A program made the translations under genes and the position numbers. Under the pieces are notes generated by a model that worked only from the letters and a program-made list of their open reading frames with translations, did no database searches and had not been told where the DNA came from. Positions 48,666 to 57,459 of a stretch of 64,000 nt of DNA are shown here, one piece after another. This stretch comes from Candidatus Poribacteria bacterium (lineage in GTDB: Bacteria > Poribacteria > WGA-4E > WGA-3G): the NCBI GenBank assembly GCA_022827885.1, contig JAJEIP010000066.1:62001-126000 (forward strand), in the 5' to 3' direction. Numbering within the stretch: position 1 is the first letter of the stretch; each line of letters opens with the position of its first letter.

Positions 48666-51602
48666 ATGGAAAGAGAAAATGATGTTCAACTGATTCGTAG
48701 CACCTTGTCAGGCAACGACGCCGCATTCAGCATCTTGGTTCAGAAATACCAAAAAAGCGTTCATGCCTTGGTATGGCGGAAGATTGGTGATTTCCACTAT
48801 GCCGAAGAGATTACACAAGACACCTTCCTCCGAGCATACAAGAAACTCTCGACGCTCAAGAATCACAATCAGTTTGCTGGCTGGCTCTACGTTATTGCCA
48901 ACCGGCTTTGCCTGAATTGGATACGGAAGAAGAAACCCACGATGCAATCGCTGGAGGGAACATCCACGGAAGAAATAGAAAAATTCTCCTATACCCGTTA
49001 TGTATCCGAGCAGCGAGAGACAGAAGCCACTGACCAACGTAGTGAAATCGTCGAAAAACTGCTCGCCAGACTGCCAGAGAGTGAACGCACCGTCTTCACG
49101 CTCTACTATCTCGGCGAAATGACATCAAAGGAAATTGGTAAATTCTTGGGTGTGTCTGTGAAGACGGTTCACAGTCGATTGCACCGAGCACGAAAACGTT
49201 TGCAAGAGAAAGATGAACTCTTGGTTCAAGAGGTCCTGGGTGGTGTCCAATTACCCACCTGTCTCATTGAGAATATCATGCAGCAGGTCGCTGACCTGAA
49301 ACCGACACCGCCTCCTGCTGGAAAACCGCTACTCCCCTGGGCGGCTTTTGGCACGAGTGTCATCGTGGGGCTGTTGCTGCTGGGTGTGAGCAATCAATAC
49401 ATTGCCCGTTTTCAAAAGCCCTACAGTTTTGAGGCACAATCTGAATCCACGATTGCGATTATTGACGCGCTTATTGTGCTTGATGTCGATTCAAAGCCCG
49501 CTGTCCGGCGTCAGGTCGGGCGTGCCGTTCCTTCGAGTGAAAACAGGGGTATCGGTCAACAAGTGACCAAGACGGTTTTAGCATCCAATACACAGGAGAA
49601 TTCCGCGAAGTTCAATAATTCACAATGGACACGAACCAACCGACCCCACGGTGGTAATGTATTTGACCTTTTTGTTGCAGCCGAAAAAACCCTCTACGCC
49701 GCGGCACCGACAGGCATATATCGACTGCCACCGGAGGCGACCACATGGACCCTCGTCAACACGAATATACCCACCGGAATGCACCGGATGCCGATGACTG
49801 AACATAGCGACACCCTCTATATCGTCTCCACCGATGCAATATTTACCTCAACCGATAATGGCGAAACGTGGAATGTCTTTTGCTCCCGACCCAAAGGACA
49901 CGCTGTTGGACTTATCGTCATGAATGAAACAGATGTGCATAACCCACAACCCCGGCCCGTGATGTATCTCGCCCTTCAATTTCAAGGCATTTTTCGATCT
50001 ACAGATGCTGGTGTTCAGTGGAATCTCTTGGAGAATGGATTCGCAGACGAAGATGTTTACGCAGTCGCTGCGGTTGAAAACATACTGTTTGCTGGCACAA
50101 GCAAGGGACTCTACCGTCTCAATTCAGATGAATGGGAGCGATTACCGGTTCAGCCGTCCCAACAAGCCATCTTATCTCTAACCGTTTTTGAAAATAATCT
50201 CTATGTTGTGGCGGGACCTGCGCCGGCGAAATGGAACTTTCTCGAATCAAGTGAAAATATTGCGGTCCAGATGCATATCGTGGGCCTTCCAAATTCAGAG
50301 AGGATTTTCCACTCCATTGACTTAGGAGCGTCATGGACTGAGATAACGTCCGAAGATAAATCTCCGTTTAGGAGGACAGCCCTTGGTGCGGTAATTCTGA
50401 CGGGCACCGGTGAAACGTTTTTACCACAAGGCGTTGTAAGGGCAGACAAAAATACTTTTTACAAGGGCGGCTCCTATGGTATTCATCGCACAACCGATGG
50501 CGGCGAATCCTGGCAGCCATTTATGGACGGGATAATGGAAACGACAATACAGGATCTCGTCGCAATTAACAATAGACTTTATGCACGGACCGATAAGGGA
50601 CTCGTTCAGTCAGTTGATGGGGGCGAGGTGTGGGAAGCCGTTGAAATTGATTCCGATACGCACACGCTTGAAGGAATAGAAGAAGAGGTTTCGCATACGC
50701 ACACGCCTGAAGGGATAGAAGAAGAGGTTTCGCAGCTTCGTTTTTCTCTCGCTTCACAGTTAGAAACTGCTGGAGACGTTCTTTATGGAATCGCTCCCGA
50801 AAAAGACAACCTACGCCTTTTTCAATTATCTGTAGGCGACAACACATTTGTCCCGGTTCAAAGGGTACCCATTTTTGAACCAAAATTCTCGTCTATTGAC
50901 TTGAAGGCGCGGACAGAGGAGCTCGAACAGATACTTTTGTCTGATGATAGGGAAGAAATCGGGGACTTTCCAGAAGTAGTAGCCTCCTTAGTTACAGACC
51001 TTACCGGAGTTGGTGGGTTCGCAGTCAGCGGGCAAACCTTCTATGCCGAATGGAAGCATCGGCTCTTCAGGTGGAAACCCGGCGACTCGGAATGGACAGA
51101 TACCGGGTTAATAGATACCAATGGATCCCGTAACGACAGATTTGATAGCGGTTTCAAGTTAGCCGCTTCAGGGGAGACCGTCTACGTCGGGAAACGGGAC
51201 GGCAAGTTGTTCCAGTCCCTTGACGAAGGAAACAGCTGGAAAGATGTCACACCGATCCTTCCGCTTCGCTTTACCGGTTTCAAGGAAATTATTTTTGCGG
51301 GATCAACGGTTTACGTCGCAACGGATGAGGGGGTCTTGACTTCACAGAATGGAGAACACTGGCGGGTGCTCACCGATGAAATGGGGACGCGTCCGGTTAT
51401 AGATAGACTCACTGTCGATCATACCGACGTTTATGGTGCCGGTAGTGCCGGGGTCTATCGTTTGGAGGATCGTGGAAGATGGCATCAGATTTCCCCGAGT
51501 GTTCCTGATGAGATTCGCTCTCTTGTCGCCAGCAACGACAAACTTTACATTGCTACCCAACACGGCAGGATGTTTCACATCCCCTTTGAAGAACTACAGT
51601 AG
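48666..51602 (+). CDS. membrane-tethered ECF sigma factor fused to a BNR/Asp-box propeller
   Basis: A 978-residue protein; GGAGA precedes ATG. Sigma region 2 (YAEEITQDTFLRAYKKLSTL) and region 4 (LPESERTVFTLYYLGEMTSK, EIGKFLGVSVKTVHSRLHRA), membrane helix PWAAFGTSVIVGLLLLGV at about 224-241, then FQKPYSFEAQSESTIAIIDA. The propeller part has Asp-boxes TSTDNGETW, RSTDAGVQW, HSIDLGASW, RTTDGGESW, QSVDGGEVW, QSLDEGNSW and strong similarity to 40461 throughout, including the end (GSAGVYRLEDRGRWHQISPS, then GRMFHIPFEELQ). A Glu/His-rich insert with a short near-repeat (THTLEGIEEEVS / THTPEGIEEEVS) lies near residue 665-685. No copy of the shared promoter motif is found directly upstream. The flanking DUF1080-like genes may be its partners. 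Confidence 0.88.
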   Translation: MERENDVQLIRSTLSGNDAAFSILVQKYQKSVHALVWRKIGDFHYAEEITQDTFLRAYKKLSTLKNHNQFAGWLYVIANRLCLNWIRKKKPTMQSLEGTSTEEIEKFSYTRYVSEQRETEATDQRSEIVEKLLARLPESERTVFTLYYLGEMTSKEIGKFLGVSVKTVHSRLHRARKRLQEKDELLVQEVLGGVQLPTCLIENIMQQVADLKPTPPPAGKPLLPWAAFGTSVIVGLLLLGVSNQYIARFQKPYSFEAQSESTIAIIDALIVLDVDSKPAVRRQVGRAVPSSENRGIGQQVTKTVLASNTQENSAKFNNSQWTRTNRPHGGNVFDLFVAAEKTLYAAAPTGIYRLPPEATTWTLVNTNIPTGMHRMPMTEHSDTLYIVSTDAIFTSTDNGETWNVFCSRPKGHAVGLIVMNETDVHNPQPRPVMYLALQFQGIFRSTDAGVQWNLLENGFADEDVYAVAAVENILFAGTSKGLYRLNSDEWERLPVQPSQQAILSLTVFENNLYVVAGPAPAKWNFLESSENIAVQMHIVGLPNSERIFHSIDLGASWTEITSEDKSPFRRTALGAVILTGTGETFLPQGVVRADKNTFYKGGSYGIHRTTDGGESWQPFMDGIMETTIQDLVAINNRLYARTDKGLVQSVDGGEVWEAVEIDSDTHTLEGIEEEVSHTHTPEGIEEEVSQLRFSLASQLETAGDVLYGIAPEKDNLRLFQLSVGDNTFVPVQRVPIFEPKFSSIDLKARTEELEQILLSDDREEIGDFPEVVASLVTDLTGVGGFAVSGQTFYAEWKHRLFRWKPGDSEWTDTGLIDTNGSRNDRFDSGFKLAASGETVYVGKRDGKLFQSLDEGNSWKDVTPILPLRFTGFKEIIFAGSTVYVATDEGVLTSQNGEHWRVLTDEMGTRPVIDRLTVDHTDVYGAGSAGVYRLEDRGRWHQISPSVPDEIRSLVASNDKLYIATQHGRMFHIPFEELQ

Positions 51603-51659
51603 GGGCGGTTTCCGAAACCCAAAATTCACTTTCTAATCATAGACTGAAGGAGACGCATA

Positions 51660-52427
51660 ATGAAATGTATATGTATTGTCACTGTCCTTTTCCTCTTGCC
51701 CTTTTCCGGCTGGTCAGGCACATTTCTGGAAACCTTTGATGGCAAGAAATTGGACGGATGGCAGGAGCTTGTCCAGTTGAAGGAAGCCCCTGGTTCTTGG
51801 GAAATCGTTGATAATGAACTCCACGCCGTAAGTCCTGATCCGGCTAGACGTTTACTCACAACGGGTGATGAAACGTGGGAGGATTATACTATAGAATTTG
51901 ATGTCAAGCCCCTGAAAAAACACGGTATCGGGGCTATCGTGATTGCCGCGCGCGTGAACGGAACTTGGGTAATCTCCTGTCGGGTTGCTGATCCGGTAGT
52001 ACTGGTTGAGGGTGAGGGCGTCCCTGGAGGAGAACGGGTATATTGCGACTATGGCAATTTGCACGATGTAATATTTGTAGGCCTTCATATTGAACCTCAC
52101 CCACTGTTAAGGTTGAATAAGTGGGCACATCTAAAGTTAAGCGTTCAGGACAACATCGTTACCTTCTGGATCAATGAAAAGCAGGTGATGGAACCCACGG
52201 AACTTCTGGACCTCAAGGGGGCTGAACATGAGGAATTCAATTTTGATGAATTTCCCGACTTCTTGACAGGCGGTGTAGGTTTCGGTCTTGCGAATTACAC
52301 AGCACTCTTTGATAATATCAATGTCACCGGCGATACCATTCCGAATAGCGGTGGGTTCGCCGTAACGCCCCAAGGCAAACTCACGACGACGTGGGGAAAC
52401 TTAAAACTGACTGCCGCCCGCCGATAG
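51660..52427 (+). CDS. secreted DUF1080-like lectin-fold protein with WG-x-LK tail
   Basis: A 255-residue paralogue of 47110 and 47891. GAAGGAGACG lies before ATG. Signal peptide (CICIVTVLFLLPFSGWSGTF), then FLETFDGKKLDGWQELVQLK, SWEIVDNELHAVSPDPARRL, DYTIEFDVKPLKKHGIGAIV, LNKWAHLKLSVQDNIVTFWI, GFGLANYTALFDNINVTG. Tail FAVTPQGKLTTTWGNLKLTA plus ARR. It follows the sigma-BNR gene after 57 bases on the same strand, likely one transcript. Confidence 0.82.
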   Translation: MKCICIVTVLFLLPFSGWSGTFLETFDGKKLDGWQELVQLKEAPGSWEIVDNELHAVSPDPARRLLTTGDETWEDYTIEFDVKPLKKHGIGAIVIAARVNGTWVISCRVADPVVLVEGEGVPGGERVYCDYGNLHDVIFVGLHIEPHPLLRLNKWAHLKLSVQDNIVTFWINEKQVMEPTELLDLKGAEHEEFNFDEFPDFLTGGVGFGLANYTALFDNINVTGDTIPNSGGFAVTPQGKLTTTWGNLKLTAARR

Positions 52428-52472
52428 TCCTCTTCTGTGGAAGCGATCTCCCGGAATTACAAACCCTCCGCT

Positions 52473-52489
52473 GTGGAAAAGGTTTCCAC
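52473..52489. repeat. palindromic short repeat
   Basis: GTGGAAA-agg-TTTCCAC, followed by CCCCCGATGCCC as at 1866-1875; a degenerate relative (CTGTGGAAGCGATCTCCCGG) lies at about 52435-52454. Confidence 0.65.
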
Positions 52490-52565
52490 CCCCGATGCCC
52501 TATTGCCTCTTTGGGGCTGACCTCTCGACTGTTGACCGCTGATTGCTATCCTATTTCCGTTTTTC

Positions 52566-52594
52566 CTGCAAAAAATATAAAGATGTGGTAGAAT
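52566..52594 (+). promoter_or_regulatory. possible promoter of the enolase-superfamily gene
   Basis: TAGAAT (52589-52594) with CTGCAA (52566-52571) at 17-base spacing; the ATG is 69 bases downstream. Upstream lies a CTGATTGC-type repeat tract. Confidence 0.4.
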
Positions 52595-52662
52595 AGAGAT
52601 ACATTCTGGGCACCAATACGACCCGAAGGACGGTCTAAAATCACACCACAACTACCGAAACT

Positions 52663-53742
52663 ATGAAAATTACCGACGTTAAAACTTACAACTTACGCTA
52701 TCCGCTCATTGAACCCTTCGCGAATTCACGCGGCTGGACGAGTACGCGAACCGCCGTCGTTGTCGAAATTCGCACAGATGCCGGCATTACCGGTTGGGGT
52801 GAAGGCGTGAGCGTTCCGTCCGCCTCAGCAGTTGAAGCACATTTGATCGGACAATCGCCTTTTGAAACGGAACGGATTTGGGAGGCGATGCGTGGCGATA
52901 TCGGCGCGCTAAGCGGAATAGACATCGCGCTCTGGGACATCATGGGCAAGGCGCTTGATATGCCGATCTATCAACTCCTCGGCGGTGCGTTCCGACTGAA
53001 GATTCCTGCTTACGCCAGTGGACTCTTCAAGAAAGACAAACCCGACATAACCCAAGCCTTGATGGACGAAGCGAAAGGCTATGTCGATGCAGGGTTCCCG
53101 GCTGTCAAGATGAAGATCGGTTTCGGTGAAACTTACGATGTGAAAAACGTCGCCGCGGTTCGGCGCGCCATTGGAGATGATACCCTCTTCGCCGTTGATG
53201 CGAATTGTGGCTACGATGTCGGGACCGCAATTGATGTGGGACAGAAACTTCTCGACTACGACCTCTTCTGGTATGAGGAGCCGATTACCAGCGATGATGT
53301 GGTCGGCTATCGGGAAATCCGGCACGCACTGAAGGTGAGAATCGCCGGCGGCGAGATGCTAAAGGGACGTTGGGCGTTCCGAGACCTGCTACAGAAACGC
53401 GGGTTGGATATCGTGCAGCCCGATCTGAGTATTGCGGGTGGTTTTACGGAGTGCCGAAAAATCGCTGCAATGGCAAGTGCGAACTACGTTCGGGTGTTGC
53501 CCCACATGTGGGGCGGTAGCATCCGCCTCGCGGCGACGTTGCACTGGCAAGCCACGCTCCCAGATGCCCCGCAAGCCCTTAACCCGATCCCCTCACTGTT
53601 GGAATTCGATATGACCGAAAACCGTCTCCGCACGGCGTTGGCGCAGCAACCGATAAATGCCGTCGATGGATACGTTGATGTTCCACAGGCACCCGGATTA
53701 GGCATTGACATCGACCGAGACGTATTGGAACAGTATGTCTGA
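52663..53742 (+). CDS. mandelate racemase/muconate lactonizing enzyme family protein
   Basis: A 359-residue enolase-superfamily enzyme. N-terminal capping domain with KITDVKTYNLRYPLIEPFAN and VVEIRTDAGITGWGEG. The barrel has AVKMKIGFGETYDVKN (the K-x-K acid/base pair), LFAVDANCGYDVG (metal Asp), WYEEPITSDDVVGYRE (metal Glu), RIAGGEMLKG (metal Glu), DIVQPDLSIAGGFTECRKIA and LPHMWGGSIRLAATLH (catalytic His of the MR/sugar-acid dehydratase subgroup). Likely a sugar-acid dehydratase or racemase; the substrate is undefined. A TAGAAT-type promoter precedes it by 69 bases. It stands with DUF547 and an oxidoreductase on the same strand. Confidence 0.88.
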   Translation: MKITDVKTYNLRYPLIEPFANSRGWTSTRTAVVVEIRTDAGITGWGEGVSVPSASAVEAHLIGQSPFETERIWEAMRGDIGALSGIDIALWDIMGKALDMPIYQLLGGAFRLKIPAYASGLFKKDKPDITQALMDEAKGYVDAGFPAVKMKIGFGETYDVKNVAAVRRAIGDDTLFAVDANCGYDVGTAIDVGQKLLDYDLFWYEEPITSDDVVGYREIRHALKVRIAGGEMLKGRWAFRDLLQKRGLDIVQPDLSIAGGFTECRKIAAMASANYVRVLPHMWGGSIRLAATLHWQATLPDAPQALNPIPSLLEFDMTENRLRTALAQQPINAVDGYVDVPQAPGLGIDIDRDVLEQYV

Positions 53743-53815
53743 GGACACCCCACCTGTGCTGCTGAGGTTCCCTAACCTCGCTCTTTTAGATGTGTTCGTA
53801 ATTATGGCTTTATTG

Positions 53816-53854
53816 TAACTGACAACTGGAGACCGACAACCGAAGACTGATGAC
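53816..53854. repeat. CTGACAACTGGAGACCGACA low-complexity repeat running into a start codon
   Basis: TAACTGACAACTGGAGACCG, then ACAACCGAAGACTGATGACT; the ATG of the DUF547 gene (53850) lies within its last ACTGATGACT unit. The same unit is at 17234, 17386, 34275 and 55836. Confidence 0.55.
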
Positions 53855-54674
53855 TATTAAGAAACGTATCCTAATTGTATGCCTCTTACTCTTATCCGTA
53901 TGTAGTGTTATCTTCCTCTACCACTATCGCGTCGAAGCGGATTCTCGTACCGAGCAGCCGGTGGATGCTACTTCATTTTCGCATGAGTTGTTTGATCAGG
54001 TTTTACAGGAACATGTCGATGAAAGAGGTCGGGTCAATTATACAAAACTGAAGGCGAACTCTGAAAAATTTGAGGCGTATCTGGACCTATTGGCTTTTGC
54101 GAATCCAGAGGAATTGTCCTATAATGAACAATTGACGTTCTGGATTAACGCCTATAACGCACTCGTCATTAAAGGGGTCATCGACCACTATCCGATAACG
54201 AGTGTCCGGAAGGTCAAACTCTTCAACGGGTTTTTCTCTCGACTGAAGTTCCAAGTTGCGAATGGGATGTATACACTCGATCAGATTGAACACGGCATTA
54301 TCCGTGAAGAGTTTGTGGACCCGCGCGCACACTTTGTGCTTGTATGTGCTTCGCGGAGTTGCCCGCCTTTGTGGACCCGTGCTTATACTGCTGAGACGCT
54401 TGAGGAGCGTCTCGAGACTGCAACGCTTAACTTTATTCGAAATCCGGAGCACGTTAAAATTGATCGCGCGAAACGCCACGTCTACGTCTCTAAAATTTTC
54501 AAATGGTATGACGATGATTTCAAGGAAGGTTACGAGGGGGTAGCCGATTTTCTCGCTGACTACCTGCCACCTGAAGACGCAGAATATTTGGAAGCGACAG
54601 ATGTGAAGTTCCGCTACTTGGACTACGATTGGACCCTAAACGATTTTTCTAATGATTCGCAAGGCGTGAAATGA
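53850..54674 (+). CDS. DUF547 domain-containing protein, membrane-anchored or secreted
   Basis: A 274-residue protein. N-terminal hydrophobic segment (ILIVCLLLLSVCSVIFLYHY) after a basic start, probably a signal anchor. DUF547 signatures: LSYNEQLTFWINAYNALVIK, RLKFQVANGMYTLDQIEHGI and RAHFVLVCASRSCPPLWTRA, then VYVSKIFKWYDDDF. DUF547 proteins are widespread in bacteria and plants, often periplasmic, and their function is unknown. The start codon is donated by a repeat tract and lacks a ribosome binding site. Confidence 0.88.
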   Translation: MTIKKRILIVCLLLLSVCSVIFLYHYRVEADSRTEQPVDATSFSHELFDQVLQEHVDERGRVNYTKLKANSEKFEAYLDLLAFANPEELSYNEQLTFWINAYNALVIKGVIDHYPITSVRKVKLFNGFFSRLKFQVANGMYTLDQIEHGIIREEFVDPRAHFVLVCASRSCPPLWTRAYTAETLEERLETATLNFIRNPEHVKIDRAKRHVYVSKIFKWYDDDFKEGYEGVADFLADYLPPEDAEYLEATDVKFRYLDYDWTLNDFSNDSQGVK

Positions 54675-54710
54675 AGGGTTTGGTTTAACAAGGGTTTTTG
54701 AGCACTGACC

Positions 54711-54756
54711 GCCTGCGCCGTTGTTGCAGGCTGCTGTCTTGGGTAAAATTAAAAAA
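54711..54756 (-). repeat. interspersed GCCTGCAACAACGGCGCAGGC repeat, minus orientation
   Basis: GCCTGCGCCGTTGTTGCAGG at 54711 is the reverse complement of the palindromic head of the copies at 55906 and 61658. It is followed by GGGTAAAATTAAAAAA and the AGGAGG ribosome binding site of the next gene. Confidence 0.6.
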
Positions 54757-54778
54757 CAGGAGGCTAATAGTTTAAAAA

Positions 54779-55813
54779 ATGGTGAATACAGCCGTTATTG
54801 GCTACGGATATGCTGGACGCGCCTTTCATACCTATCTCGTCGGTTTGGCAGATGGACTGAATCTTTATGCCATTGCGACACGGGATGCCGAACGCCGTGA
54901 AGCCGCACGCGAGGCATATCCAAACGCACAGATGTATCAAACGATTGACGAAGTCATCGCAGACGACGCTGTTGACCTTGTTGTGTTAGCTACACCACAT
55001 GACACACACGCCGAACTCTCTATCAAGGCGATGGATGCCGGTAAGCACGTCGTCACGGACAAGATCATGGCGATGAATACCGCCGAAGCGGACACCATGA
55101 TTGCGGCGAGCGAGCGGAACAACGTCCTGCTCAGCGTGTTTCATAATCGCCGATGGGACTGGGATTACAACACGGTCAAAAAGATTATCGATGACGGTCT
55201 GCTTGGAACCCCTTACCTCTTTCAGGTCGCGATTATGCGATACGGACCCCCTCGCGGGTGGCGGGGTGTCAAAAGTCAAAGCGGCGGCATCCTTTACGAT
55301 TGGCCCGCACACTTCGTCGATCAGGCACTACAACTCGTAACGGCACCCGTTGAATCTGTGTATTGCGACGTTCACTACAATTCAAGATGGGACATTGATA
55401 TCGGCAACTACGCCAACCTCATCATCAAATTTCAAAACGATGTGCGGTATCAGATTGAGATTGGCAACCTCTCCAAAGCAGAAAAACCGCGTTGGTATAT
55501 CGTCGGAGATGTGGGTGGATTAATCAAACACGGTTTGGACCCGCAGGAGGGACCGATGGTAGCCGGAAATATTGATGCCGCACAGCAGGATCCCGAAAAC
55601 TATGCCAAAGTCTGGACAGAGGCAGGCGGCGAGAACAGAGAACTCGTCGTTGAAAGCGTCCAGACAACATGGAAATCTTATTATCAGAATATCGCAGATG
55701 TGCTGAACAAGGGTGAAGAATTGGTTGTCAAACCCGAAGAGATTCGCAAGGTCATGCAGGTCTATGATGCGGCGATGCAGTCTGCTGAAACAGGAGAAAC
55801 CGTTCGGCTATAG
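54779..55813 (+). CDS. Gfo/Idh/MocA-family oxidoreductase
   Basis: A 344-residue protein; CAGGAGG lies 13 bases before ATG, rather far. Rossmann motif AVIGYGYAGRAFHTYL, then YAIATRDAERREAA, VTDKIMAMN (an EKP-like position read as DKI), HNRRWDWDYNTVKKIIDDGL, SGGILYDWPAHFVDQALQL (the GGGxxxDxG-H motif), and C-terminal sugar-binding strands. Different subgroup from 11018. Substrate unknown. An interspersed repeat fills the space upstream, so its promoter is unclear. Confidence 0.85.
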   Translation: MVNTAVIGYGYAGRAFHTYLVGLADGLNLYAIATRDAERREAAREAYPNAQMYQTIDEVIADDAVDLVVLATPHDTHAELSIKAMDAGKHVVTDKIMAMNTAEADTMIAASERNNVLLSVFHNRRWDWDYNTVKKIIDDGLLGTPYLFQVAIMRYGPPRGWRGVKSQSGGILYDWPAHFVDQALQLVTAPVESVYCDVHYNSRWDIDIGNYANLIIKFQNDVRYQIEIGNLSKAEKPRWYIVGDVGGLIKHGLDPQEGPMVAGNIDAAQQDPENYAKVWTEAGGENRELVVESVQTTWKSYYQNIADVLNKGEELVVKPEEIRKVMQVYDAAMQSAETGETVRL

Positions 55814-56141
55814 ACGCGCTTTTCTCGTTAGTTTCAAAACTGTTATCAGTTGTCAGTTAAGAGGTTTTCCTTTAACAAAGGGATCCTCTTGGGATAGCAT
55901 CAAAAAACGTAGCCTGCAACAACGGCGCAGGCGGATATACGGAGAAGCCGATAAAAGCCCAAACTCATCTGACCGAACCGCAAGGAATAATTAAAAATTG
56001 TTCAGATTGTGGACAATAGCGTTCAGTTTTTGACGCAATTCTCCGTTGAATCCCAATAATTCACGCGAAAACGGGCTTTTAGCATTGGCATTGTATTTGC
56101 TAATCATATGAACAAACAGCTTGTCGAAAGGGAGAGAGAAA
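55814..56141. other. 328-base intergenic region with repeat
   Basis: Contains a CTGATAACAG-type tract (55836-55862) and an interspersed repeat (55906-55998); a CAGATTGTGGA at 56003 lacks the partner -10 of the shared promoter motif. No gene seen. Confidence 0.5.
55906..55998 (+). repeat. interspersed CCGAACCGCAAGG repeat
   Basis: Palindromic head AACGTAGCCTGCAACAACGG plus CGCAGGCGG, then CCGAACCGCAAGGAATAATT and AAAAATTG. The most complete copy with 61658. Confidence 0.75.
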
Positions 56142-57251
56142 ATGAAAATGCAGCATGGATTCATATGGGTATTGTTCCTTGTGTTTGTTGTTGTGCAAAG
56201 CGGTATGACCGCGCATCATGGGACGGACGCATCGGCGGAATACCACGAACTAAACCAGCAGGTCATTGCGAGCATCGATCGAGGGTTGGAGTGGCTGAAG
56301 GGACAACAAGCCGAAGATGGGCTATTTGCCAATCATCCGGGCATAACCGCTCTCGCACTCACCGCTTTTTTACGGCATCCTCAGAACAAATACTCGGAGG
56401 CAGAACACCCGTTTATCCAAAAGGGACTTCAGCAATTGGTTGGGATGCAACAACCAAACGGTGCGATCTATAACATCGAGATGCAACCCGCACTGCCGAA
56501 TTATAACACCGCTATCTCGGTCATGGCACTGTCCTCAACAGGCAATCCGGAATATGCGTCTATTATTGAAAAGGCGCAAGGGTTTCTGAAAAGTTTGCAG
56601 GTCACAGATGAGGAGAGCGTCTATTACGGTGGAATCGGTTATGGAAGTCGTGAAACCGTGCATGACCTGTCCAATCTAAACCTTGCCATCCAAGCCTTAA
56701 AGGAGAGCGGTTCCGACGACCAAGAGGTCTGGGACAAAGCGATAAAATTTCTGGAACGCACGCAGAATCGGAGTGAAAGCAACGATCAGTCGTGGGCAGG
56801 CAACGATGGCGGGTTTATCTATTCGCCTGATGGTGAGAGCAAAGCCGGCACGGATGCCGCAGGCAGTCCGCGTTCTTATGGGAGCATGACCTATGCCGGG
56901 TTGTTGAGTTTCATCTATGCCAATGTAGACAAAAAAGATGAACGCGTGCAGGCAGCTGTCGAGTGGATTAAGCAACATTTCACAACAGAAGAAAACTACG
57001 GTATGGGCGCACAGGGGCTGTATTACAACTATCATACGATGGCGAAGGCGTTACGGCTTTACGGTGAACCCATTCTTATGGACGCCAAAGGTATCTCACA
57101 TGATTGGTACCGAGAGCTCGCCGGAAAATTGATTGGGGTCCAGAAACCCGATGGATTCTGGGCAAATGACGAGAGTCGTTGGATGGAGGCACTTCCTGTA
57201 TTAGCAACCAGTTATGCCGTGCTCTCTCTGGACACTGCCTATCCGAAATAG
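56142..57251 (+). CDS. secreted prenyltransferase/squalene-oxidase-repeat (alpha/alpha toroid) protein
   Basis: A 369-residue protein; ATG at 56142 follows GGGAGAGAGAAA; TTG at 56121 is an alternative. Signal peptide (FIWVLFLVFVVVQSGMTAHH). Repeats of the squalene-hopene-cyclase/prenyltransferase type: DRGLEWLKGQQAEDGLFANH, LQQLVGMQQPNGAIYNI, YNTAISVMALSSTG, GGIGYGSRETVHDLSNLNLA and LAGKLIGVQKPDGFWAND, with G-L-x-W-L and Q-x-x-D-G-x-F/W motifs. The D-x-D-D acid of true cyclases is not seen, so it may be a non-catalytic toroid or polysaccharide-lyase-like protein. No WG-x-LK tail. Confidence 0.82.
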   Translation: MKMQHGFIWVLFLVFVVVQSGMTAHHGTDASAEYHELNQQVIASIDRGLEWLKGQQAEDGLFANHPGITALALTAFLRHPQNKYSEAEHPFIQKGLQQLVGMQQPNGAIYNIEMQPALPNYNTAISVMALSSTGNPEYASIIEKAQGFLKSLQVTDEESVYYGGIGYGSRETVHDLSNLNLAIQALKESGSDDQEVWDKAIKFLERTQNRSESNDQSWAGNDGGFIYSPDGESKAGTDAAGSPRSYGSMTYAGLLSFIYANVDKKDERVQAAVEWIKQHFTTEENYGMGAQGLYYNYHTMAKALRLYGEPILMDAKGISHDWYRELAGKLIGVQKPDGFWANDESRWMEALPVLATSYAVLSLDTAYPK

Positions 57252-57321
57252 GCTTTTAATTGATGTACTCCTGGCCCGCTCTCCACACGAGCGGGTTCTT
57301 GAGTATTCTGAAGGATACCGT

Positions 57322-57459
57322 AAACGTAGCCTGCAACAATACGCAAAAATACGCAGAAACGCCCAGGCAAAAACCCCAAGCAAAAACACGCAGGCGGATA
57401 TTGATCAAAAACCGTTGGATCCCGAACCGCGTTGTTCTCCCGCAAGGTATAATTAAAAT
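57322..57459 (+). repeat. interspersed CCGCAAGG repeat abutting the nitrilase-like start
   Basis: Head ACGTAGCCTGCAACAATACG, expanded middle, and end CCGCAAGGTATAATTAAAAT immediately before ATG (57460). The end includes TATAAT, which could promote a nearly leaderless transcript. Confidence 0.7.

Noticed and set aside
56003-56030. CAGATTGTGGA as another copy of the shared promoter motif
   Set aside because: Only the upstream half resembles it; at 17-18 bases there is no GTGTC or CGTC.
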